DNA of 64,000 nt from NCBI RefSeq assembly GCF_001886715.1, contig NZ_CP018082.1, positions 6,386,001 to 6,450,000 on the forward strand, written 5' to 3'. This DNA is from Nocardia mangyaensis (GTDB taxonomy: Bacteria; Actinomycetota; Actinomycetes; Mycobacteriales; Mycobacteriaceae). The translations under genes were made by a program, and so were the position numbers. Below are positions 35,874-44,266 of this stretch, piece by piece. The notes below the pieces were generated by a model that made no database searches, was not told the origin of the DNA, and saw only the letters and a list, made by a program, of their open reading frames with translations. The stretch's first letter is position 1, and every line of letters starts with the position of its first letter.

Positions 35874-36677
35874 GTGGCCACCCCTGACACCCAGTACGAG
35901 GATCTGCTCCGGCACGTTCTGGCGAACGGCACGCCGAAGGCCGACCGCACCGGGACCGGAACGCGCAGCATCTTCGGTCATCAGCTGCGCTACGACCTCG
36001 CCGAGAGCTTCCCGCTGATCACCACCAAGCGGGTCCATCTCAAGTCCATCGCCTACGAACTGCTGTGGTTCCTGCGCGGCGACTCCAACGTCTCCTGGCT
36101 GCGCGAACACGGCGTCAGCATCTGGGACGAATGGGCCGACGCCGACGGCGAGCTCGGCCCGGTCTACGGCGTGCAGTGGCGCTCGTGGCCCACCCCCGAC
36201 GGCACCCACATCGACCAGATCGCCCAGGTGCTGCACACCCTGCGCACCGACCCGGATTCGCGCCGGATGATCGTCTCGGCCTGGAACGTCGCCGACCTGG
36301 ACAAGATGGCGCTGGCCCCCTGTCACGCGTTCTTCCAGTTCTACGTCGCCGACGGCAAACTGTCGTGCCAGCTGTACCAACGCAGCGCCGACCTGTTCCT
36401 CGGCGTGCCGTTCAACATCGCCAGCTACGCCCTGCTCACCCTGATGGTCGCCCAGCAGACCGAACTCGAACCCGGCGAGTTCATCTGGACCGGCGGCGAC
36501 GTGCACGTCTACGACAACCACGTCGAGCAGGCGCGCGAACAGCTCAGCCGCGAGCCGTACCCGTTCCCACGGCTGCACCTGCGCCCGGCGACGAGCCTGT
36601 TCGACTACGCCTACGCCGACATCGAACTGTCCGACTACCGCCACCACCCGACCATCAAGGCGCCGGTGGCGGTGTGA
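35874..36677 (+). CDS. thyA: Thymidylate synthase
   Basis: A 267-residue enzyme converting dUMP to dTMP with methylene-tetrahydrofolate. Visible blocks: [30 protein letters not shown], the catalytic Cys in [35 protein letters not shown] and [11 protein letters not shown]. The GTG at 35874 gives normal length; the frame upstream overlaps cobF and is not used. It overlaps folA by 4 bp, the classic pair in which FolA regenerates the folate oxidised by ThyA. Confidence 0.97.
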   Translation: MATPDTQYEDLLRHVLANGTPKADRTGTGTRSIFGHQLRYDLAESFPLITTKRVHLKSIAYELLWFLRGDSNVSWLREHGVSIWDEWADADGELGPVYGVQWRSWPTPDGTHIDQIAQVLHTLRTDPDSRRMIVSAWNVADLDKMALAPCHAFFQFYVADGKLSCQLYQRSADLFLGVPFNIASYALLTLMVAQQTELEPGEFIWTGGDVHVYDNHVEQAREQLSREPYPFPRLHLRPATSLFDYAYADIELSDYRHHPTIKAPVAV

Positions 36678-37162
36678 GCCGCCTGATCGGCCTGATCTGG
36701 GCGCAGGCCAACGACGGCGTCATCGGCGTCGACAACACGATCCCGTGGCGCCTGCCCGAGGACATGGCCAGCTTTCGGGACACCACCATGGGACACCCGG
36801 TGATCATGGGCAGGCGCACCTGGGATTCGCTGCCACCGCGTTTCCGCCCGCTGACCGGTCGCCGCAACATCGTGGTCACCCGCCAGACCGATTGGGCCGT
36901 CGAGGGCGCCGAACGCGCCGCTTCGGTCCCGGACGCGCTCGCCCTGGCGGGCGAGGTCGACACCTGGGTGGCCGGTGGCGGCGAGATCTATCGCGCCGCG
37001 CTCCCGCTGGCGACGACCCTGCAGGTCACCGAGGTCGACACCACCGTCGCCGGGCACACCTTCGCCCCACCCATCGGCCCGGAGTGGTCTGCCCCCGAAA
37101 CACCCTGGCTGACCTCGAAAACCGGTCTGCGCTATCGCATTCGCCGCTACACCCGCGCCTGA
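36674..37162 (+). CDS. folA: Dihydrofolate reductase
   Basis: A 162-residue enzyme reducing dihydrofolate to tetrahydrofolate. It has [34 protein letters not shown] with the active-site Asp/Trp region, [12 protein letters not shown], and [16 protein letters not shown] start inside the thyA stop codon. Length is normal. Target of antifolates in this group. Confidence 0.96.
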   Translation: MSRLIGLIWAQANDGVIGVDNTIPWRLPEDMASFRDTTMGHPVIMGRRTWDSLPPRFRPLTGRRNIVVTRQTDWAVEGAERAASVPDALALAGEVDTWVAGGGEIYRAALPLATTLQVTEVDTTVAGHTFAPPIGPEWSAPETPWLTSKTGLRYRIRRYTRA

Positions 37163-37266
37163 CAACACCTGGCTATCGGTCCGGGCAAAACGCCCGAACG
37201 CGGGCCCGGTCTCGGGCATACTCCTCGATACCAGCCCCGCGAGAAGCCTGCGAAAGGCGCGATGTC

Positions 37267-37593
37267 ATGGACAAGAAATCGCTGACGGCGGTGGCCCGCC
37301 AACAATTGAAGCTGGCGGCCACCTCGACGAGCGGCCGGAGTTCGCAGACTGTCATCGGCGGTCACACCCATGCGCTGCGCCAGACCGTCGTCGCGCTCGC
37401 CGAGGGCCAGAGCCTGGCCGAACACGACAATGCCGGGGATTCCACCATCCAGGTCCTCACCGGCACGCTGGTGCTGATCGCGGGCACCGACGAGTGGAAG
37501 GGGTCGGCCGGTGACCTCATCGTGGTCCCACGCGCCCGCCACAGCGTCAAGGCCATCGACAACGTGACGTTCCTGCTGACCGTCGCCAAGTAG
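37267..37593 (+). CDS. Cupin domain protein
   Basis: A 108-residue single-domain cupin: GGHTHALRQTVVALAEGQSLAEHDNAGDSTIQVLTGTLVLIAG then DLIVVPRARHSVKAIDNVTFLLTV, covering both cupin motifs. The metal-binding His set is incomplete (one His in the first motif region, one in the second), so it may bind a ligand without catalysis. The ATG at 37267 has a GAAAGG site. It follows folA by 104 bp and precedes the peroxidase/encapsulin operon. Confidence 0.82.
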   Translation: MDKKSLTAVARQQLKLAATSTSGRSSQTVIGGHTHALRQTVVALAEGQSLAEHDNAGDSTIQVLTGTLVLIAGTDEWKGSAGDLIVVPRARHSVKAIDNVTFLLTVAK

Positions 37594-37676
37594 CCGGTCG
37601 GGTGCAGTGCCCGTCATGCGCTGACACACCAAGGCACTGATCGAACCTGTCGGCGCGGAGCCGTACTGTGGACGCC

Positions 37677-38771
37677 ATGGGTGAGCCACAACCGGTCCTC
37701 GATCCGCTCACGCCCGCCGCGATCTTCCTCGTCGCCACCATCGACGAGGGCGGCGAGGCGGCCGTTCGTCAGTTGCTCGGCGAAGTCGACGAGCTGCGCA
37801 AGTCCGTCGGGTTCCGAGCACCCGGCCAGGGCCTGAGCTGCGTCACCTCGATCGGCTCCAGCGGCTGGGACCGGCTGTTCGCCGGGCCGAGACCCGCTGA
37901 GCTGCACGAATTTCCGGGCTACCGGGGCGCCGTGCATTCGTGCCCGGCCACCCCCGGCGATCTGCTCTTCCACATCAGGTCCGAGACCACCGGCACCTGC
38001 TACGAGCTCGCGATGGCCATCGCCACCCGCCTGCGCGGTGCGGTCACCTTCGTCGACGAGACCTCCGGCTTCCGCTACTTCGAACAGCGCGACCTGCTCG
38101 GCTTCGTCGACGGCACCGCCAACCCGGAGGGCGCCGCGGCGGTCGCCAGTGTGTTCGTGGGCGACGAGGACGCCGACTTCGCCGGCGGCAGCTATGTGAT
38201 CGTGCAGAAGTACGTCCATCCGCTCGACCAGTGGAACGCCCTGCCGGTCGAGGAGCAGGAACGCGTGATCGGACGCACCAAGCTCAGCGACTACGAACTG
38301 CCCGACGACGTGAAACCCCCCAACTCGCACGTCACGATCAACACGATCATCGACCTCGACGGCACCGAGCGCGATGTCCTGCGCGCCAACATGCCCTTCG
38401 GGACCGTCGGTGACGGTCAGCTCGGCACCTACTACATCGCCTACTGCGCCACCCCGTCGGTGACCGAGCGCATGCTGGAGCGGATGTTCCTGGGTACCGA
38501 CGACGCCGCCTACGACCGCATCCTCGACTTCTCCACCGCGATCACCGGCACGCTCTTCTTCACTCCCGCGGCGGACTTCTTCGACGATCTGCCCGACGCG
38601 CCGGCCGGCGCCGAGGACGGCCCGCAAGTCACCGTCCCGGAATTCGAACCGGTGATCGAAGCCAACGCGGCAGCCGAGAAAGCCGCCGCCACCACGACGG
38701 CCACCGGCCGGACCGGCGCCGTTTCCGACGGTTCACTCGCCATCGGCACGATGAAAAGGAGCATTCAATGA
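37677..38771 (+). CDS. Dye-decolorising peroxidase, encapsulin cargo
   Basis: A 364-residue DyP-type haem peroxidase. The distal motif GFVDGT (142-147, Asp145) and the proximal His218 in NSHVTI are present, with R237 in LRANMPFG. The last residues SDGSLAIGTMKRSIQ form the C-terminal loading peptide that directs cargo into encapsulin shells, attached by an Ala/Thr-rich linker. The gene overlaps the encapsulin gene by 4 bp. A TACTGT -10-like element ends 8 bp before the ATG, so the transcript may be leaderless. An upstream in-frame GTG (37668) is the other start. Confidence 0.94.
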   Translation: MGEPQPVLDPLTPAAIFLVATIDEGGEAAVRQLLGEVDELRKSVGFRAPGQGLSCVTSIGSSGWDRLFAGPRPAELHEFPGYRGAVHSCPATPGDLLFHIRSETTGTCYELAMAIATRLRGAVTFVDETSGFRYFEQRDLLGFVDGTANPEGAAAVASVFVGDEDADFAGGSYVIVQKYVHPLDQWNALPVEEQERVIGRTKLSDYELPDDVKPPNSHVTINTIIDLDGTERDVLRANMPFGTVGDGQLGTYYIAYCATPSVTERMLERMFLGTDDAAYDRILDFSTAITGTLFFTPAADFFDDLPDAPAGAEDGPQVTVPEFEPVIEANAAAEKAAATTTATGRTGAVSDGSLAIGTMKRSIQ

Positions 38772-39565
38772 ACAACCTGCACCGCGAGCTCGCGCCGATC
38801 ACCGACGAGGCATGGGCGCAGATCGAGGAGGAGGCGACCCGCACGTTCAAGCGCAATATCGCGGGCCGTCGCGTGGTCGACGTGTCGGGCCCGCACGGCG
38901 TCGACTACTCGGCGCGCAACCGCGGCAGGCTGACCCCGATCGCGTCGCCGGACGAGGGCGTGCAGGCCCATCAGCGGGTGGTGCAGCCGCTGATCGAGCT
39001 GCGGGTGCCGTTCACGCTGCAGCGCGCGGAGCTCGACGACATCGAGCGCGGCGCGGGTGACGCCGACTTCGACAGTCTCAAGGACGCGGCCCAGAAGATC
39101 GCCTTCGCCGAGGACCGCGCGATCTTCGAGAGCTATCCGGCCGCGGGCATCACCGGTATCCGCGCGGCGGCCTCCAACGACTCGGTCGCCATCCCGAGCG
39201 ATGTGGTCGACATCCCCGACGCGATCTCGCACGCGCTGACCGGCCTGCGCCTGGCCGGCGTGCAGGGCCCGTACTCGGTGGTGCTCAGCGCCGACCTGTA
39301 CACCCAGGTCAGCGAGACCTCCGATCACGGCCACCCGATCCGTACCCACATCGAGCGCCTGATCGACGGCGAGATCATCTGGGCGCCCGCGATCACCGGC
39401 GGTTTCGCCCTCACCACCCGCGGTGGCGACTTCGAGATGGCGCTCGGTCAGGACCTGTCGATCGGCTACCTCAGCCACGACGCCGAGACCGTGGAGCTGT
39501 ACTTCCAGGAGACCTTCACCTTCCTCGTCGAGACCTCGGAAGCCGCGGTATCGCTCGGATCCTGA
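38768..39565 (+). CDS. Family 1 encapsulin shell protein
   Basis: A 265-residue HK97-fold shell protein. It shows the N-terminal helix NNLHRELAPITDEAWAQIEEEA that binds the cargo peptide, GRRVVDVSGPHGVDYSARNRG, the E-loop region and the C-terminal SIGYLSHDAETVELYFQETFTF. Sixty copies usually form a ~24-nm compartment. With the upstream peroxidase it makes a DyP-encapsulin nanocompartment, thought to act in oxidative stress. Translationally coupled to the peroxidase. Confidence 0.96.
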   Translation: MNNLHRELAPITDEAWAQIEEEATRTFKRNIAGRRVVDVSGPHGVDYSARNRGRLTPIASPDEGVQAHQRVVQPLIELRVPFTLQRAELDDIERGAGDADFDSLKDAAQKIAFAEDRAIFESYPAAGITGIRAAASNDSVAIPSDVVDIPDAISHALTGLRLAGVQGPYSVVLSADLYTQVSETSDHGHPIRTHIERLIDGEIIWAPAITGGFALTTRGGDFEMALGQDLSIGYLSHDAETVELYFQETFTFLVETSEAAVSLGS

Positions 39566-39621
39566 GCCCGGCGCGGTGCCCACCGCTTAGGGTGGGCCGC
39601 AGAGCGTGAAGAGGAGGTCGC

Positions 39622-40149
39622 ATGGCGGTCGTGCGTGCCGGTGTGGTCCCCGGCGGTCGGAGCGTGGTCTACATCCTGATCGGGCTGCTGGTCACCACCG
39701 GCATCACCGGCCTGGCCGTGGCGATGTTCGGGGTGAACCGGGTCGTCGCCGGGGTGCTGGTCGGCATCGTCGGCGGGATCGCGGCGGGCGTGGCGCTGTT
39801 CGCGCGTGATGTCACCGAGCTGACCGAGCACGCGATCTACGCGCGCACCCCGTTCCGCTCGGCGACGGTGCCGTGGGATCGCGTGGTCGCGGGCCGGTTC
39901 ACTCTCGACGAGCACGACCGCTGGGCACTGGCGCTCGACCTCACCGGCGACACCGCCGACGAACTGGTGCTGCTGTCGATCCCACCGGTCAGTCGCCCCG
40001 TCTCGGGCGCCTATGACATGCGCAAGCGCGAGCAGGTGAGCGAGATCCGGGAGATGCTGCGCGCCAAGCGGATCCCGATCACCGTGCTGCCCGAGATCGC
40101 CGGTGCGCTGAACCAGCACTGGCAGATCGCGCCGCCGACCGCACGCTGA
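39622..40149 (+). CDS. Two-TM membrane protein with PH-like cytosolic domain
   Basis: A 175-residue protein with two adjacent membrane segments (about 14-36 and 42-61) and a cytosolic part (62-175) that resembles small bacterial PH-like domains (HAIYARTPFRSATVPWDRVVAGRFTLDEH; ELVLLSIPP). A GAGGAGG site supports the ATG. It follows encapsulin by 56 bp and may be in the same transcript. Function unknown. Confidence 0.7.
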   Translation: MAVVRAGVVPGGRSVVYILIGLLVTTGITGLAVAMFGVNRVVAGVLVGIVGGIAAGVALFARDVTELTEHAIYARTPFRSATVPWDRVVAGRFTLDEHDRWALALDLTGDTADELVLLSIPPVSRPVSGAYDMRKREQVSEIREMLRAKRIPITVLPEIAGALNQHWQIAPPTAR

Positions 40150-40150
40150 A

Positions 40151-40218
40151 GCACAGCCTGGTTCGCCACCACCCGGCACCGACAGCACAGCCCGGTTCAC
40201 CGGCGCCCGGCGCTGACA
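40151..40218 (+). repeat. Two imperfect 34-bp tandem units
   Basis: Units at 40151-40184 and 40185-40218, each starting GCACAGCC and ending with GACA or TGACA. A third partial unit (GCTCAGGCCGGTTC) runs into the end of the TetR gene at 40221. They fill the gap between two convergent genes. Confidence 0.7.
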
Positions 40219-40220
40219 GC

Positions 40221-40898
40221 TCAGGCCGGTTCGGTACCGACCTCGCCCAGCCGGGTGAGCAGTTCCTCGGCCGCGATTCGTACGCGCGCGATCTCAGCGC
40301 CGTGGCCGACGATGCGCACGATCGCGTCCGGGATGAGGCGCTCGGTGTCGGCGGGCGCGGCCCCTTCATCGGACCTGATCCCGATCACGGTCTCGACCAT
40401 GCGGAAGGGCAGGATCTTGGCATCGTCGGATTGCTCTGCGGCAGCGGCGGATTCGGCGGCGAGGAGCTCGTAGTGTTCACGGAGCTCGTCGCGGCGCCGC
40501 CGGAACGCGGCGAACCGCTCGGTGCGTAGCTCGGGAAGCAGATACAGCGCGCCCAGATTCCAGCGGGCCGTGCGCAATTGGCGCACATCGGCCAGCGCCA
40601 GGGCATACAGCTTGGCGACCGCCGCATCGGGTTCGGGCCGCATCCGCTGAGCCAACTCGACCGGCCCTGCGACGGTTTCGGCCAGTAGCGCGTCGAGGAT
40701 GTCGTCCTTGGCGGCGAAGTGGTGATACAGCGAGGCCTGCCGAATCCCCACGGCATCGGCCACCGCCCTGGTCGAGGTGTTGGCATACCCCTTGGTGGTG
40801 AACAGTTCCGCCGCCGCGTCGAGGATCTCCGCGCGCGGCGTGGTCCCCTGCCTGCGCCGCTGTTCCAGCCGGGGACGCCCGGGACCGAGGTTTGCCAC
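40221..40898 (-). CDS. TetR family regulator of the guanidine/urea-type cluster
   Basis: A 225-residue regulator. The helix-turn-helix is textbook: ILDAAAELFTTKGYANTSTRAVADAVGIRQASLYHHFAAKDDILDALL (about 24-72). The rest is a helical ligand-binding domain. It is divergent from the permease gene that heads the deiminase/carboxylase operon, and a 20-bp perfect palindrome lies between them. It probably senses the substrate of that pathway. GTG start at 40898. Confidence 0.9.
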   Translation of the reverse strand: MANLGPGRPRLEQRRRQGTTPRAEILDAAAELFTTKGYANTSTRAVADAVGIRQASLYHHFAAKDDILDALLAETVAGPVELAQRMRPEPDAAVAKLYALALADVRQLRTARWNLGALYLLPELRTERFAAFRRRRDELREHYELLAAESAAAAEQSDDAKILPFRMVETVIGIRSDEGAAPADTERLIPDAIVRIVGHGAEIARVRIAAEELLTRLGEVGTEPA

Positions 40899-40972
40899 GC
40901 CCCGATTCTGTCATCGGCGCCCGACCTGGCCGTCAGCGGGCGGCTCACCAGCGCGGATGCTGGACGGTCTAA

Positions 40973-40992
40973 TTTCTGTCATTTGACAGAAA
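40973..40992. promoter_or_regulatory. TetR operator palindrome
   Basis: Perfect inverted repeat TTTCTGTC (40973-40980), spacer ATTT, GACAGAAA (40985-40992). It lies 74 bp from the TetR start and 122 bp from the permease start. The TTGACA inside it (40983-40988) could be the -35 box of the permease promoter, so a bound repressor would block it. Confidence 0.75.
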
Positions 40993-41114
40993 CCTGGGCA
41001 ACGCAGAAGTTACCGCAGGCCGCACAGTCGATACATCCACGACACCGTTCGAGCGATCGCAGCCGCAAAACTATCGACTGATAGATATTGGCCGCACCGC
41101 CGAAGGACACCGAC

Positions 41115-42653
41115 ATGGCCACCACGCTCGACTCGCCCACCGCCCCGCCCGAATCCAGCCGCGACAGTGCCGACCTGGCACAGTTCGGCTATCAGCCGGT
41201 CCTGCATCGCAAGCTGGGACGCTATGCGTCCTTCGCGGCCGGCTTCTCGTTCGTCTCCATCCTCACCACGATCTTCCAGTTCTTCGGCTTCGGCTATTCG
41301 TTCGGCGGCGCCGCGTTCTTCTGGACCTGGCCGCTCGTGTTCGCCGGACAGTTCCTGGTCGCGCTGAACTTCGCCGAACTGGCCGCCCGGTATCCCCTCT
41401 CGGGCTGCATCTACCAGTGGTCGCGCCGCCTCGCGGGCGGACTGGTCGGCTGGTTCGCCGGGTGGATGATGGTGATCGCCCAGGTCGTCACCGCCGCCGC
41501 GGCCGCCATCGCGCTGCAGGTGGTGCTGCCCTCGATCTGGAGCGGATTCCAGATCATCGGCACCGACACCGCGCTCACCTCCCGCGACGGCGCGATGAAC
41601 GCCGTGCTGCTGGGCAGCGTGCTGCTGGTCGTCACCACCACGATCAATGTGATCGGCATCGATCTGATGGCACGGATCAATTCGATCGGTGTCACCATCG
41701 AGATCGTCGGCGTGCTGGCGATCATCGGGCTGTTCTTCGCCGGCACCGAGCGTGGCCCGGCCGTGGTGTTCGAGACCGACCAGGCCACCCCCGGCCCGTA
41801 CTGGGCGGCGTTCCTGGTCTCCGGCTTGATGGCGGCCTACGTGATGGTCGGCTTCGATTCCGCCGGTGAGCTCTCCGAGGAGACCAAGAATCCGCGCCGG
41901 GTCGCCCCGCGCACCATCCTGCTGGCCCTCTCGGCCTCGGCACTGGGCGGCGGCCTCATGTTGCTCGGCGCGCTGATGGCGGCACCGAGCCTGTCCGACG
42001 GCGAATTGGCCTCCGGCGGGCTGGCCTACGTGATCACCGCGAAGCTCAACAGCCCCGCGGGCACCGTGCTGCTCGCCTGCGTCGCGGTGGCGGTGGTCGT
42101 GTGCACCCTGGCCATCCAGACCGCAGGCTCCCGCCTGATGTTCTCCATGGCCCGCGACGGCAAACTGCCCTTCGCCAAGCCCCTCGCCACCGTGCACCCC
42201 CGCTTCGGCACTCCCGTCTGGCCCGCCGTGGTGATCGGCGCCCTCGGCATCGGCCTGCTGGTCCTCAACCTGGGCAACCCCGCCATCTTCGCCACCCTGG
42301 CCAGCGTCTGCATCGTCAGCCTGTACCTGGCCTACCTCTTGGTCACCGTCCCCCTGCTGTTCCGCAGGCTCAAAGGCTGGGCCGCCGAAACCGAGGACCC
42401 GACCCTGTTCAACCTCGGCCGCTGGGGCCTCCCCGTCAACGCCCTCGCCGTCGCCTGGGGCATCGCCATGGTCGTCAACCTCGCCTGGCCCCGCCCCGAG
42501 GTCTACATCCCCGAAGGCGGCAGCTGGTGGCAGCAGTGGGCAGGCCCCCTCTCGATAGTAGTGATCCTCACCATCGGCGCCCTCATCTACCGCTCCGTGG
42601 TCGCCACGAAGACCGAGACACCGACGCCCGAACCAGCTTCCACCACAGCATGA
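41115..42653 (+). CDS. APC superfamily amino acid/amine permease
   Basis: A 512-residue transporter with about 12 membrane segments. The APC signature is seen near the start (FAAGFSFVSILTTIFQFFGFGYSFGGAAFFWTWP) and FAGQFLVALNFAELAARYPLSGCIYQWSRRL. Relatives occur beside urea-carboxylase-like genes and import nitrogen compounds. The ATG at 41115 has an AAGGA site. First gene of the operon after the palindromic operator; the next gene follows after a 246-bp gap that holds a repeat. Likely cargo is a guanidino or amino compound, by context only. Confidence 0.88.
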   Translation: MATTLDSPTAPPESSRDSADLAQFGYQPVLHRKLGRYASFAAGFSFVSILTTIFQFFGFGYSFGGAAFFWTWPLVFAGQFLVALNFAELAARYPLSGCIYQWSRRLAGGLVGWFAGWMMVIAQVVTAAAAAIALQVVLPSIWSGFQIIGTDTALTSRDGAMNAVLLGSVLLVVTTTINVIGIDLMARINSIGVTIEIVGVLAIIGLFFAGTERGPAVVFETDQATPGPYWAAFLVSGLMAAYVMVGFDSAGELSEETKNPRRVAPRTILLALSASALGGGLMLLGALMAAPSLSDGELASGGLAYVITAKLNSPAGTVLLACVAVAVVVCTLAIQTAGSRLMFSMARDGKLPFAKPLATVHPRFGTPVWPAVVIGALGIGLLVLNLGNPAIFATLASVCIVSLYLAYLLVTVPLLFRRLKGWAAETEDPTLFNLGRWGLPVNALAVAWGIAMVVNLAWPRPEVYIPEGGSWWQQWAGPLSIVVILTIGALIYRSVVATKTETPTPEPASTTA

Positions 42654-42740
42654 TTCGTGCCGTGCCAACGCCGCCACGGCCCCAACCCACACTTGGCCCA
42701 GACCGCGCCCAACCCATGTTCCGAAGCCCGCCGTGGCCGA

Positions 42741-42850
42741 ACACCTACCGCACTACCAGCCACACCACACCACCTGAGTCCGCCACTACCGCACACCCAG
42801 CCCCATCTCACCATCGAGTCCGCCACCTACCGAACACCCAGCCACACAGC
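42741..42850 (-). repeat. Dispersed intergenic repeat, diverged copy C
   Basis: Three degenerate units of about 40-41 bp (for example GAGTCCGCCACTACCGCAC and GAGTCCGCCACCTACCGAAC). Read on the minus strand they match the 42-bp unit of copy A (AGTGCGGTxxTGGCGGACTC). It occupies the gap between the permease and the first deiminase-like gene, where the operon might otherwise be continuous. Confidence 0.65.
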
Positions 42851-42899
42851 CCCCTCAGAGACCCCTACCCACCCACCAGCACTCCAGGAGTGGCCACCG

Positions 42900-43649
42900 A
42901 TGACGAGCACCCAGTCCACCGACGGCGCCCGCGCCCACGCACGCGCTCAGGCCGCGTCAGCGCGAATCGCTCGTCCGACCACCCCGCCCGACATCGACCC
43001 CGCAACAATCGTGCTCGCGCAACGCATCCCTCCCGGCGGCTACGCGAACATCGTCCTCGGCCGCGGCACGCACCTCAGACTCGGTGACCCCGAGGGAACC
43101 ACCTGCGCCCACCTGTTCCTCCTGCGCGCCGAATCTCCTTGGGAACGGCTCAATGTCGCCGACACCGTCAAGGTCCCGTGGCAGGCCTACCTGAGCCAAG
43201 GCCACCCCCTCCTCTCCGATCAGGGCAGGGTCCTCGCCACGGTCCTCGACGCCGCCGGCCACCACGACACGCTCTGCGGTCCGACCACCGAAGCCCGTCA
43301 CCAGCTGCATCTGGCCGGCGCCAAACAGGGCCTCGAACCTCGTGACATCGGCCCGTCGATCGCCCTCTTCCGCGGCGCCACGGTCGCCCCCGACGGCGCG
43401 CTGATCCCCACCGGCAACGGCCCGACGGGGGCCACCGTCGACCTGATCGTGCACTTGCCGATCACCCTCCTGGTCGCCAATGCCGCCCACCCCCTCGACG
43501 CTCGCCCCACCGGTGACCTCGACCTGCTCGCCTGGTCCGCACCCGCCGAGCTGAACACCACCCGCAACGACGACCCCGAGTACCTGCGGGCCGTCGACAA
43601 CACCGAGGCCGCGTGGGCGGCCGCACTGAACTCGGAGGTCCTGGCATGA
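42900..43649 (+). CDS. Carboxyguanidine deiminase-like subunit (urea amidolyase-associated protein 1, DUF1989)
   Basis: A 249-residue protein of the DUF1989 / UAAP1 family: LAQRIPPGGYANIVLGRGTHLRLGDPEGTTCAHLFLLRAESPWERLNVADTVKVPWQAYLSQGHPLLSDQGRVLATVLDAAGHHDTLCGPTTEA. Homologues of this family and of the next gene's family form the two subunits of carboxyguanidine deiminase, which makes allophanate from carboxyguanidine. An AGGAG site is 10 nt before the ATG. It overlaps the next gene by 4 bp. Which of the two is CgdA or CgdB I cannot say. Confidence 0.85.
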   Translation: MTSTQSTDGARAHARAQAASARIARPTTPPDIDPATIVLAQRIPPGGYANIVLGRGTHLRLGDPEGTTCAHLFLLRAESPWERLNVADTVKVPWQAYLSQGHPLLSDQGRVLATVLDAAGHHDTLCGPTTEARHQLHLAGAKQGLEPRDIGPSIALFRGATVAPDGALIPTGNGPTGATVDLIVHLPITLLVANAAHPLDARPTGDLDLLAWSAPAELNTTRNDDPEYLRAVDNTEAAWAAALNSEVLA

Positions 43650-44266
43650 CCACGGCGACCACCCGCACCGTCGTCCGCGACGAGACCGTCCCCGCACAGG
43701 CGCCGTGGTCGGCGATCGTGCGCGCGGGCGAGCAGCTCGAGATCATCGACCTGCACGGCAACCAGGCCGTCGACTGCCTGCTCTACTCCGCCGCCGACCA
43801 CACCGACCGCTACAGCGCCCAGGCCACCATCGCCGCCCAGCGCAACATCTTCCTCACCACCGGTAGCGTCCTGCTGACCGAGGCGGGCACCCCGCTGATG
43901 ACGGTCGTCGCCGACGAGGTCGGCAATCACGACACCATCGCCGGTGCCTGCTCCCAGGAGTCCAACACCCTGCGCTACGGCCACCACACCCGCCACCAGC
44001 ACGCCTGCGTCGAGAACTTCCTCACCGCCGCGCTCGAACGGGGTCTGGGCAAGCGGGATCTCGTCTCGAACATCAACTGGTTCATGAATGTCCCCGTCGA
44101 GGCCGACGGCACCCTCGGCATCGTCGACGGCTTGTCGGCACCGGGCAAGAAGGTGACCCTGCGTGCCGAGATCGACACCCTCGTCCTGGTCTCCAACTGC
44201 CCCCAGATCAACAACCCCTGCAACGGTTTCGACCCCACCCCGGTCCGCATGGTGGTGACCCGATGA
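43646..44266 (+). CDS. Carboxyguanidine deiminase-like subunit (urea amidolyase-associated protein 2, DUF1989)
   Basis: A 206-residue DUF1989 / UAAP2 protein, a diverged relative of the gene before it. Conserved parts: EQLEIIDLHGNQAVDCLLYSAADHTDRYSAQATIAAQRNIFLTTGSVLLTEAGTPLMTVVADEVGNHDTIAGACSQESNTLRYGHH, then SNINWFMNVPVEADG and SNCPQINNPCNGFDPTP. Cys and His residues in these blocks are candidates for metal binding. It overlaps both neighbours by 4 bp, so the three proteins are made together and probably in fixed ratio. Confidence 0.87.
   Translation: MTTATTRTVVRDETVPAQAPWSAIVRAGEQLEIIDLHGNQAVDCLLYSAADHTDRYSAQATIAAQRNIFLTTGSVLLTEAGTPLMTVVADEVGNHDTIAGACSQESNTLRYGHHTRHQHACVENFLTAALERGLGKRDLVSNINWFMNVPVEADGTLGIVDGLSAPGKKVTLRAEIDTLVLVSNCPQINNPCNGFDPTPVRMVVTR

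Noticed and set aside
40899..41114. Guanidine riboswitch (ykkC type) upstream of the deiminase operon.
   Set aside because: I looked for the conserved loops of this class and did not find them; the palindromic TetR site explains regulation better.
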